DNA of 64,000 nt from Dyadobacter soli (GTDB taxonomy: Bacteria > Bacteroidota > Bacteroidia > Cytophagales > Spirosomataceae): the NCBI RefSeq assembly GCF_900101885.1, contig NZ_FNAN01000005.1:1-64000 (forward strand), given 5' to 3'. A program made the position numbers and the translations under genes. Under the pieces are notes generated by a model. The model saw only the letters and a program-made list of their open reading frames with translations. It was not told the DNA's origin and searched no databases. Of the stretch, positions 28,767 through 35,221 are shown in pieces. The first letter of the stretch is position 1. Each line of letters begins with the position of its first letter.

Positions 28767-29900
28767 TTAAACAAACCCATCCTTCCACTTCTGGGCAATG
28801 GATATGGCCGTTTCAAGCATATACGGTGCCCATTTCTCTACCTCCCAGGCGGTGTTACGCAAGTCGGAGGACTGCAACATGGCCGTGGCTTCGGATACGC
28901 TTCCGGCGGTTTCCAGAATGCGCGATAACTGAACTTGCTGCTTGTGTAAATCGGGATCTTCCAGTGGAACAGGCGGAGCAAGGCCGGGTAATGGTGCAAA
29001 TGGATAGACTGCCGCCTGCGGGTAGCCGTGCGCGAGCGATTTGATAATGTAGTCCATGCGAAGAAAATCCGCCTGGAATGCAGCTTGACTGGAAGGCGTG
29101 TCGAGCGCTGTACCTAGTTGTTCCAGCACGACAAATTTCAAATAAGGGCATTCCGGAATGGCCTTGCCCAGAAATTCGAAGACTGCTTCCGGGACGGATT
29201 CGTCGTGTGTATCCCGCCGCACAGATTTGCCTGGAATAGCCTCGGTTTGCTGCCAGCTGCCGCCTGAAATGTGTATTTCCCGGACTTTGTTCAGCGGGTA
29301 TAGCTTTATGATGTCGTCAAAAGCGATGTCAAAGTTATGAACCTGGCAGTAAACGTTGTGCAGGTCGAGAATGATGAACCCGTTGACGGTTTCCACGAGC
29401 TGGTCCAGAAACTCGCCGTGTTTTTTCACTTCGTCGACCGAATATGAAAAAGCGAGGTTTTCCAGCCCTACCGGGCATTGGCATGCGTCCTGAATCCTTC
29501 GCAGGCGGTCCTGCCCCAGCGCGAGCGTACGTGCGGTACGCGGAATGCCGATGGGCGCGCCCTTGTGAAAGTCCTCCCCGGTCATGAAACCGAAATGCTC
29601 GGTAATGTGGTCAAAACGGAATTCCGCGGACAGCCTTTTTAGCTTGTCGAGCCATTGCTGTTGCGCGGGCGACCATTTGCCTGAAAACAAAGAGAAGTAG
29701 ACGCCGTGACCGATCAGGCGATTGTGGTTGCTGAATTCGCTGACGAGATCTGTAAACCAGGCCGGGATTTCATCGAACTTAAAAAGCGTATCGAACGACC
29801 ATTCGATGGCCTCTATCTTTTCCTGCTCAAACAGGGGTAGGGAGGCTTGCAAAATATGGGCGTCCAGGTTGCAGGCAACCGATGCGTAGATTTCAGACAT
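28767..29900 (-). CDS. DUF692 multinuclear non-haem iron oxidative enzyme (MNIO), RiPP-modifying
   Basis: 377 residues. The DUF692 TIM barrel has its metal ligands in order: H65 in IGHGVYF, H98 and E101-H102 in HITEHFGF, E147 in GLENLA, D179 and N182 in LDLHNVY, H188, H210 in EIHISGG, D230-x-H232 in DTHDESVP and E260 in VLEQLG. MbnB, TglH, ChrH and ApyH are family members that oxidise Cys, Asp or Asn residues of small peptides. After residue 280 there is an extension of about 95 residues, helical in look, that the basic domain does not need. The gene starts 12 bases after a small peptide gene ending CPACGMG, its obvious substrate. I see no separate partner gene of the MbnC/TglI type. Confidence 0.85.
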   Translation of the reverse strand: MSEIYASVACNLDAHILQASLPLFEQEKIEAIEWSFDTLFKFDEIPAWFTDLVSEFSNHNRLIGHGVYFSLFSGKWSPAQQQWLDKLKRLSAEFRFDHITEHFGFMTGEDFHKGAPIGIPRTARTLALGQDRLRRIQDACQCPVGLENLAFSYSVDEVKKHGEFLDQLVETVNGFIILDLHNVYCQVHNFDIAFDDIIKLYPLNKVREIHISGGSWQQTEAIPGKSVRRDTHDESVPEAVFEFLGKAIPECPYLKFVVLEQLGTALDTPSSQAAFQADFLRMDYIIKSLAHGYPQAAVYPFAPLPGLAPPVPLEDPDLHKQQVQLSRILETAGSVSEATAMLQSSDLRNTAWEVEKWAPYMLETAISIAQKWKDGFV

Positions 29901-29912
29901 GATTTGGCGAGA

Positions 29913-30068
29913 TCACCCCATTCCGCAAGCCGGGCAGTTGTCCAGCGTTTTGGTTTTGCTCGTCTTTTCGCCATTGGGGCCGACAGCATTATCGGTGCAG
30001 GCGGTGGTAAGGGCAGCCACGGTAACCGCAACGGCAACGGCCTGCAATACTGATTTTGAGATTTTCAT
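29913..30068 (-). CDS. Probable RiPP precursor peptide for the MNIO enzyme (CPACGMG tail)
   Basis: 51 residues from the ATG at 30068, a better start than the frame opening at 30104. Layout: basic start MKISKS, hydrophobic core VLQAVAVAVTVAAL, then TTAC, which resembles a lipobox or signal-peptidase site (C24). A polar spacer follows (TDNAVGPNGEKTSKTKTL), then the last residues DNCPACGMG with C45 and C48. Signal-like leader, spacer and a short terminal cysteine motif next to DUF692 is the layout of MNIO substrates such as bufferins. It is the first gene of a two-gene operon and is preceded by a long dyad at 30103-30154. It could instead be an uncleaved small lipoprotein; the neighbour argues for a modified peptide. 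Confidence 0.8.
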   Translation of the reverse strand: MKISKSVLQAVAVAVTVAALTTACTDNAVGPNGEKTSKTKTLDNCPACGMG

Positions 30069-30102
30069 GTCGCAATTCGTTAAGGTGAATAGAATATACA
30101 AC

Positions 30103-30154
30103 AATGACGTAATCTAAATGCATTTGGTTGTAACCACATTTAAATTACGTCATT
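30103..30154. promoter_or_regulatory. Long inverted repeat upstream of the RiPP operon
   Basis: Arms AATGACGTAATCTAAATG (30103-30120) and CATTTAAATTACGTCATT (30137-30154) match at 17 of 18 positions. The centre holds a smaller dyad, TGGTTGTAACCA. There is no T-tract after either side, so it does not read as a terminator. It ends 35 bases before the precursor ATG and overlaps where its promoter should lie (TATATTCT follows on the minus strand), so an operator is likelier. Confidence 0.6.
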
Positions 30155-30159
30155 AGCCG

Positions 30160-30177
30160 GGCGATCAGCTGATCGCC
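30160..30177. promoter_or_regulatory. Perfect 18-bp palindrome GGCGATCAG-CTGATCGCC
   Basis: It lies between the methyltransferase stop and the long inverted repeat. Without a loop it would suit a dimeric regulator. On the plus strand TTAACTTTT follows, so a weak terminator cannot be excluded, though no plus-strand gene enters it. Confidence 0.4.
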
Positions 30178-30193
30178 TTAACTTTTCTCAGTA

Positions 30194-30895
30194 CTATTCA
30201 ATATTATGATGGCTTCCGTTCAAATGAACGGCGACACTGCCTATGGTCTTGAAATCATAACCGAACTGGGCTTTCCAGCGTGCGATAACTTCCCGCTCGC
30301 CCGGCCGGAGTGCGTCGTCGAGGAATATCGAATGGCGCTCCTGCAACAAGTCCTGGAAGTGTGCCAATGCGCCATGGCGGGCCTGTTTGGTGCCGGGCAG
30401 GTAGGCGATCGGCCCATCCACCACGAGGCAATCGATAGTCCCAATCGCGGGTTTCAGGTTGGCAATCGTAGTTTCGTCGTACCAGTGCGATCCGCTTTTT
30501 GAGAGCGGTATGTAGTGTAATTTACACCTTTCGGTCAGGCCTTCATCGATCAGGTACTGATTGATCAGCGAAGCCCAGCCTTCGTCGGCGTCGATACTGT
30601 GGAAGCTGGCTTCGATGCCATTCATTTCCAGTAGTTTGGCAATCACGACCGTCGATATGCCGGAGCCGATTTCGACGATGTTCTTCCGCGAATTCACTAT
30701 GATATCGCAAATCACCATGTTCAAACTTGCCGGATCGAGGGCAAATGTGCTGTAAGGGTAATAGCGTGTGAGCGAGCTGAAAATTTTGTCGAGCCGCTGC
30801 ATTGCCAGGATATTTTTATGCAGAAGTGGATCAACGCCCGACAGTTTTGAAAATAGGAAACTTGATTTGTTGAGTAGAGATTTTCTAGTAAGCAT
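30194..30895 (-). CDS. Class I SAM-dependent methyltransferase
   Basis: 233 residues from the ATG at 30895; an upstream TTG at 30937 would add 14. Motif I is IVEIGSGISTVVIAKLL. An acidic residue at the end of strand 2 lies in FHSIDADEGWASLI, and motif II/III is CLVVDGPI. The pattern resembles the Methyltransf_24 group. The N-terminal 50 residues are helical and basic. It follows the DUF6625 gene on the same strand, 79 bases away, and the RiPP operon starts about 125 bases beyond its stop. The substrate is unknown; sugar, lipid or peptide are all possible. Confidence 0.75.
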   Translation of the reverse strand: MLTRKSLLNKSSFLFSKLSGVDPLLHKNILAMQRLDKIFSSLTRYYPYSTFALDPASLNMVICDIIVNSRKNIVEIGSGISTVVIAKLLEMNGIEASFHSIDADEGWASLINQYLIDEGLTERCKLHYIPLSKSGSHWYDETTIANLKPAIGTIDCLVVDGPIAYLPGTKQARHGALAHFQDLLQERHSIFLDDALRPGEREVIARWKAQFGYDFKTIGSVAVHLNGSHHNIE

Positions 30896-30974
30896 ACAGT
30901 ATGAATTGTGCGAATTTATTTCTGGAAAAGAGCTCAAAACCCTGGCTTAATGCCGCGCCGGAACGCGTTACGCA

Positions 30975-32036
30975 TTAACTGATCAACCCCGCTTCCTGAC
31001 TGACAACCTCCCAGGTACCTTGCTCGCGCTTGGTAATTGTAATGTCGGGTGTAGATGCCCACAATTTGGATATATATCGCTTGTAGGTCAAATAAATAAA
31101 TAGTTTTCCTTTGAAAAATGTGTCGCGGAATCTTTTCATAATAATACGGTTCCACATCTTTTTAAAGCGCTTATCGAACCGGACTTTCAATTGAGAATCT
31201 GTAACGAAGTCGGCCAAACTTATTTCCTTCGTTTTACTATATAATCCGTTTGGAGTGATTACGAAATCGCCGGTCACATTGTCAAGAATATCTATCGCGC
31301 GCTTTTGAAGATGGACATACATAAATTCGTCGCGCAGTATACGTCCCTCGTTTAGGAAATAGCGGTACGTTACGCCATTCTCCCAGGTAAATACCTGTGA
31401 AGCATAATTATCGGTTTTCAGGCCTACCACTTCGAATTCGAATTTCTCGAAGTTGAGGTCGGCGATCCACGCCTGATTGTAATAGCATCTCAGGCCCTCG
31501 TTGAGCGCTACATACGGCATAATGCGCTCTACCGTGCCCTGGCACATCGGCCAGTTGAGTACCGTCTCGATATCGGAATAAGCGAAACATTTTTCGTAGA
31601 GCTTCACGCCCGCTTCGTTGTTGCGGATCGCCGTAAGGTGTCCCCAGCGCTGGATAACGTCGTAGCTGTCAAGTACTTCGGGAGTCAGGTAATTCGAGAT
31701 TTTCCCGAAAAACATATCCATATCGCAATAGCCCCAGAAATCGTAATCGACCAGGTATTCGCTGAAAATAGCGCCGTATAATCCCTTGTAGTCACAAAGT
31801 TTGTAGGGGCGGGTGATTCTTATATTCAGGCCGAGCTTTTCATTGATAAGCTGGCTGAGCGCATCCATGTCTTTGAAGTACTGATACGTTACATTGTCTG
31901 CGAGATCGGTGGGAAGCTCTTTATTATCTCCTACGATAAGCCAATTGAATTCTGGGTTCGCTTTACAGGTTTTGAGCCAAAGGTCGAAATTCGACGGTAG
32001 CTTACCGAAGTAAGGTATTATAAATGCAACTTTCAT
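30975..32036 (-). CDS. DUF6625 family glycosyltransferase-like protein
   Basis: 353 residues from the ATG at 32036. The start MKVAFIIPYFGKLPSNFDLWLKTC is the usual beginning of DUF6625 proteins. A DxD-type metal motif is in GYCDMDMFFG (D105, D107), and the ITRPYKLCDYKG block precedes it. The GT-A-like fold would use a nucleotide sugar. DUF6625 genes usually lie in surface polysaccharide clusters. Here only a methyltransferase follows, so the pair may act on one glycan or natural product. The C-terminal third is basic, suggesting membrane contact. Confidence 0.75.
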   Translation of the reverse strand: MKVAFIIPYFGKLPSNFDLWLKTCKANPEFNWLIVGDNKELPTDLADNVTYQYFKDMDALSQLINEKLGLNIRITRPYKLCDYKGLYGAIFSEYLVDYDFWGYCDMDMFFGKISNYLTPEVLDSYDVIQRWGHLTAIRNNEAGVKLYEKCFAYSDIETVLNWPMCQGTVERIMPYVALNEGLRCYYNQAWIADLNFEKFEFEVVGLKTDNYASQVFTWENGVTYRYFLNEGRILRDEFMYVHLQKRAIDILDNVTGDFVITPNGLYSKTKEISLADFVTDSQLKVRFDKRFKKMWNRIIMKRFRDTFFKGKLFIYLTYKRYISKLWASTPDITITKREQGTWEVVSQEAGLIS

Positions 32037-32361
32037 AGTGAGTAGTATTAACAAAAAGGGTTAAGCACTGAATGACCTATACCAAGCAAATTAATGTTTA
32101 TGGATTGTTTTAGCAGGACAATAAAATAACGGGTAGGGGAAGGCCAAATGCATCAGAAATGAATTCTGCATCTAAATTATAGAAATTATTGATTCGGAAA
32201 AACAATTATTTCAAGTGATAGTACTGGTTATAGTCCGATAACCAGGGTTATATCCATCGTTTTGCGCAATGCTTTGTAACCGCCAATCGGGAGTTATTTG
32301 CTTACGCATGTCCGGTGGCGCATTGGCCGGTATGGGTCCGGCCCTCGGTCAGATGTGTCAA
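32037..32361. other. Non-coding gap between divergent genes
   Basis: AT-rich sequence upstream of the DUF6625 gene. I see no open frame with a coding look and no clean promoter box. The right end merges into the 38-bp palindrome at 32362. Confidence 0.4.
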
Positions 32362-32405
32362 TAAACAAAAAACATACTAATTAGTATGTTTTTTGTTTAG
32401 CTTTG
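32362..32405 (+). promoter_or_regulatory. 38-bp perfect palindrome with a -7 box: probable TetR operator and promoter
   Basis: 19-base arms meet between 32380 and 32381 (centre CATACTAA-TTAGTATG, outer arms AACAAAAAA / TTTTTTGTT) without a mismatch. A -7 box TAGCTTTG (consensus TAnnTTTG) overlaps its right end at 32398-32405, and the first gene starts at 32425. A TetR regulator is the third gene downstream, so it is the likeliest ligand. The A/T tracts also make a terminator-like hairpin, but no gene enters it from the left. Confidence 0.65.
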
Positions 32406-32424
32406 CGGGGTAACCTACATTTCC

Positions 32425-32889
32425 ATGCATCAAACACTTCTGATCCTGCACTCAATCAACAGATGGCTCGTCCTGGTAAGCCTCTTGTATGCCATCCGCA
32501 CGGCTTGGGCCGGGCTACGATCCGGCAGGCCGTTTTCCGGTACCGACAACACGGTCAGGCACGTCACCGCCACCATTTCGCACATCCAGCTGCTGCTCGG
32601 CCTTTCGCTTTACATGATTAGCCCGGTGGTAAAATTCAATGTCGCGGAGGAGGCCGGTGCCGGAATTGTGAGCGAGCACACGTTTTTCCGGCTGATCCAC
32701 ATTGCATTGATGGTGGTAGCCGTGGTACTGATCACGATCGGCTCGGCCAGGGCGAAGCGCGCTGCCACGGACCCACAAAAGTTCAGGACAATGCTTGTCT
32801 GGTTTGCGATTGCATTGCTGATTATCCTCGCGGCCATTCCCTGGCCTTTCTCGCCGCTGGCTAACCGGCCGTATTTCAGATCATTTTAA
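32425..32889 (+). CDS. Small four-helix membrane protein, cytochrome-b-like
   Basis: 154 residues with four helices: LLILHSINRWLVLVSLLYAI, ISHIQLLLGLSLYMIS, LIHIALMVVAVVLITIG and MLVWFAIALLIILAAIPWPF. Histidines lie in or near the helices (H9, H51, H57, H90), in the style of haem-binding quinol-linked membrane proteins. I know the family from Bacteroidota only as an uncharacterised membrane protein, sometimes called cytochrome B. The gene starts 20 bases after a promoter with a TetR-type palindrome and is followed by the di-haem cytochrome gene, so it may pass electrons to that protein. Confidence 0.6.
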   Translation: MHQTLLILHSINRWLVLVSLLYAIRTAWAGLRSGRPFSGTDNTVRHVTATISHIQLLLGLSLYMISPVVKFNVAEEAGAGIVSEHTFFRLIHIALMVVAVVLITIGSARAKRAATDPQKFRTMLVWFAIALLIILAAIPWPFSPLANRPYFRSF

Positions 32890-32933
32890 ATTCCCGCCCG
32901 GGGCTTTGTACATTGAAAAGCTTATCCTCGTAT

Positions 32934-33917
32934 ATGCGTAAGCCAGCGGTTTTGCTATGGTTGGTAACGGCCGGAATGTTGCCGGCCTGTAACAACGACC
33001 CGCAGGAGATCAGCAACAACATTCCCTTCAAAAGCAAACTGTCCGAATATGCGCTGTTTGAAGGTGAGCCGAGCGGGCTCAGGCCAGCAGGCAACGTGGT
33101 GGAGGTGCATATCGGCTCTTCGTTGTTTACCGACTATGCCGAAAAGCAACGGCTCCTGAAAATTCCGCGCAGTACCAGGCTTCTGATTGCCGGGAATGGA
33201 CTACCCGTATTTCCCGAGGGGGCGCTCATCGCGAAGACATTTTATTATTCCAAATCTGCAAATGGCGGCAGACAGATCATCGAGACCCGTTTGCTGCACT
33301 ATTCCGGAGGTAAATGGAACCTGGCCACCTATCGCTGGAATGCCGCGCAAACCGACGCGGAATTGCTTACAAACGGAGCCGCTGTACCGGTTGATTTCGA
33401 AGATTTGTCTGGGAAACGCCGGCATTTGACCTACCGGATTCCCTCGCAAAAAGACTGCGGGACCTGCCACCGGTCCGGTGATCGCCTCGTTCCGCTCGGC
33501 CCAAGTGCGCGCAACCTGAATATCGATGTGCAGGTAGAAGGAAAACGCATCAACCAGCTGACCTACCTGATCAACAGAGGCGTGATCGCGCATTCGGACG
33601 TTTCGAAAATCGCATCACTTCCGGATTATAAGGATGCGTCGCACGCGTTGGCGCCCCGCGCACGGGCCTATCTGGAAATGAATTGCGCCCATTGCCACAA
33701 TGAAACAGGTACGGCTGCCAACACATCGCTGAACCTGAGCTACACGACGCCATTCGACAAAACCGGCATCGCCTATAATAAGGAGAATATCGTGATCCGC
33801 ATGAGCACGATGGGCGAGTACCACATGCCGAAAATCGGCACCACAACGCCCGATGACGAAGGCGTGCGTTTGATCAAAGATTACATTAAAAGCCTCGGTA
33901 GTGCTCATCGGCCATAA
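32934..33917 (+). CDS. SO2930-type di-haem c-type cytochrome, lipoprotein
   Basis: 327 residues from the ATG at 32934. The signal peptide ends GMLPAC, giving lipid attachment at C19. The first half is a beta-rich domain (SEYALFEGEPSGLRPAGNVV). Two haem sites follow: CGTCH near residue 175 and CAHCH near 251, with a possible distal Met in GEYHMPKIG. This order matches SO2930-family di-haem cytochromes, which act in the periplasm. It is the second gene after the palindromic promoter, 44 bases after the membrane protein. Electron transfer with the four-helix protein is an inference. Confidence 0.82.
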   Translation: MRKPAVLLWLVTAGMLPACNNDPQEISNNIPFKSKLSEYALFEGEPSGLRPAGNVVEVHIGSSLFTDYAEKQRLLKIPRSTRLLIAGNGLPVFPEGALIAKTFYYSKSANGGRQIIETRLLHYSGGKWNLATYRWNAAQTDAELLTNGAAVPVDFEDLSGKRRHLTYRIPSQKDCGTCHRSGDRLVPLGPSARNLNIDVQVEGKRINQLTYLINRGVIAHSDVSKIASLPDYKDASHALAPRARAYLEMNCAHCHNETGTAANTSLNLSYTTPFDKTGIAYNKENIVIRMSTMGEYHMPKIGTTTPDDEGVRLIKDYIKSLGSAHRP

Positions 33918-33977
33918 CCGATAACACCGGCTCCCGTGAGAAATACGGAGATGAACTGCGCATAAACGGCCCCGGCG

Positions 33978-33985
33978 TATATTTG
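33978..33985 (+). promoter_or_regulatory. -7 promoter box of the TetR gene
   Basis: TATATTTG is a perfect TAnnTTTG. A -33 TTTG is not obvious. Its position, 35 bases before the ATG at 34021, supports that start over the TTG/ATG at 33988, which would leave almost no leader. Confidence 0.5.
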
Positions 33986-34020
33986 CAATGTATTACTTAA
34001 AAAAAAGATTGGCGAGGCAG

Positions 34021-34620
34021 ATGAAAAAGGCGGAGGCGACCAGACTGACGATTCTGGAAAAAGCATTTGAACTGATCTATGCGAAAGGTTATCAGACCAC
34101 CAGCATCGATGACATCATTGCCACTACCCAGGTGACCAAGGGCGCTTTTTATTACCATTTCAAAAATAAAGACGAAATGGGCATTGCGATTATCAATGAG
34201 CTTTTGAAACCGACGCTTACCGGCAGTTTCATAGGCCCATTGCAAGCCGCCGGCGACCCTTTGACAGGTATCTATCAATTAATGTATAACCTGCTGATCG
34301 AAAACGAGTTCCTTAAAGTCGAATACGGCTGTCCCGCTTCCAATCTCACCCACGAAATGACTTCCTGGAATGCGGATTTCAACCAGGCACTGAACGAACT
34401 GACCCAACAATGGATCGAAACGATGGTCGATCTGCTGGAAGCGGGAAAATCGAACGGTATTGTCCGTAACGACGTCAATGCGAGGCAGGTGACGATGTTT
34501 GTCATGTCGGGTTACTGGGGTATCCGTAACTTCGGCAAGCTCGGGAGGAGCAAAGACGTTTATTTGCCTTATCTGGAAGAATTGAAAAGTTACCTGGAAA
34601 CTTTGCGCGCTTCGAGGTAA
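34021..34620 (+). CDS. TetR/AcrR family transcriptional regulator
   Basis: 199 residues from the ATG at 34021. The N-terminal TetR helix-turn-helix is complete: ILEKAFELIYAKGYQTTSIDDIIATTQVTKGAFYYHFKNKDEMG (about 11-54). The C-terminal ligand domain ends PYLEELKSYLETL and resembles the TetR_C_33/YcdC-like group, which respond to small molecules or oxidants. It probably represses the upstream pair (membrane protein and cytochrome) through the 38-bp palindrome, and itself too if read through. It has its own -7 box. Confidence 0.9.
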   Translation: MKKAEATRLTILEKAFELIYAKGYQTTSIDDIIATTQVTKGAFYYHFKNKDEMGIAIINELLKPTLTGSFIGPLQAAGDPLTGIYQLMYNLLIENEFLKVEYGCPASNLTHEMTSWNADFNQALNELTQQWIETMVDLLEAGKSNGIVRNDVNARQVTMFVMSGYWGIRNFGKLGRSKDVYLPYLEELKSYLETLRASR

Positions 34621-34681
34621 ATGTAACTGAAAGTATAATTATTGACACACTCCAACCGTTACAAGGCAAACCCCTTGATAC

Positions 34682-35221
34682 GTGTTCCCAAAATACCTTT
34701 TAGTACTCCTCTTTTGTGTCCAGGTTGCCGCCGCGCAGCCCTACTACACCCGCGTGCGGGGAGCGTTTGGTGCGGATGCATTTGGCATTGCCCCGCGCGG
34801 CGCCGTTACGGCCGAAGCTGCATTCGGTTATCTCAAAAAGTCATTCTGGACTTTGCAGGCAGGGATTGGCGCGATCACGAGGTCGGATTTTCGCAGCCCT
34901 ACCTTTTCCGGTGCATTGACGCATTGCTTTATTTTGAACCCATACAAACGCAAATCCTGCATTCCGCAGCCGGGTAACTATCTCGTCGAGAGTTATTTCG
35001 AAGCGGGTCTGGGCGGTTTTATGGTTGATCGCTACGACAGTGCGGTGCTTTTCGGATCCAATAAACAGCGGCTGCTGACGCCGTCGGGCATAGCGGGACT
35101 TCGGTTTAATCTGGTCTCCCGGAAGTGGATTTACATGCTCAAATTACGTTTCACCCCGCCCTTGCTATCCAATGTGCTTGCCTCCCATGCGGGTATAGGC
35201 GTAGGCGTGGGCTGGCGTTAG
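34682..35221 (+). CDS. Secreted hypothetical protein, small outer-membrane-barrel type
   Basis: 179 residues from a GTG. A signal peptide (LLVLLFCVQVAAAQ) is followed by alternating strands: YYTRVRGAFGADAFG, VTAEAAFGYL, FWTLQAGIGAI and LVESYFEAGLGGFMV. The end is SHAGIGVGVGWR, whose last strand suits barrel assembly. I cannot name a family. Its stop overlaps the stop of the convergent kinase gene by four bases. No terminator separates them. Confidence 0.55.
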   Translation: MFPKYLLVLLFCVQVAAAQPYYTRVRGAFGADAFGIAPRGAVTAEAAFGYLKKSFWTLQAGIGAITRSDFRSPTFSGALTHCFILNPYKRKSCIPQPGNYLVESYFEAGLGGFMVDRYDSAVLFGSNKQRLLTPSGIAGLRFNLVSRKWIYMLKLRFTPPLLSNVLASHAGIGVGVGWR

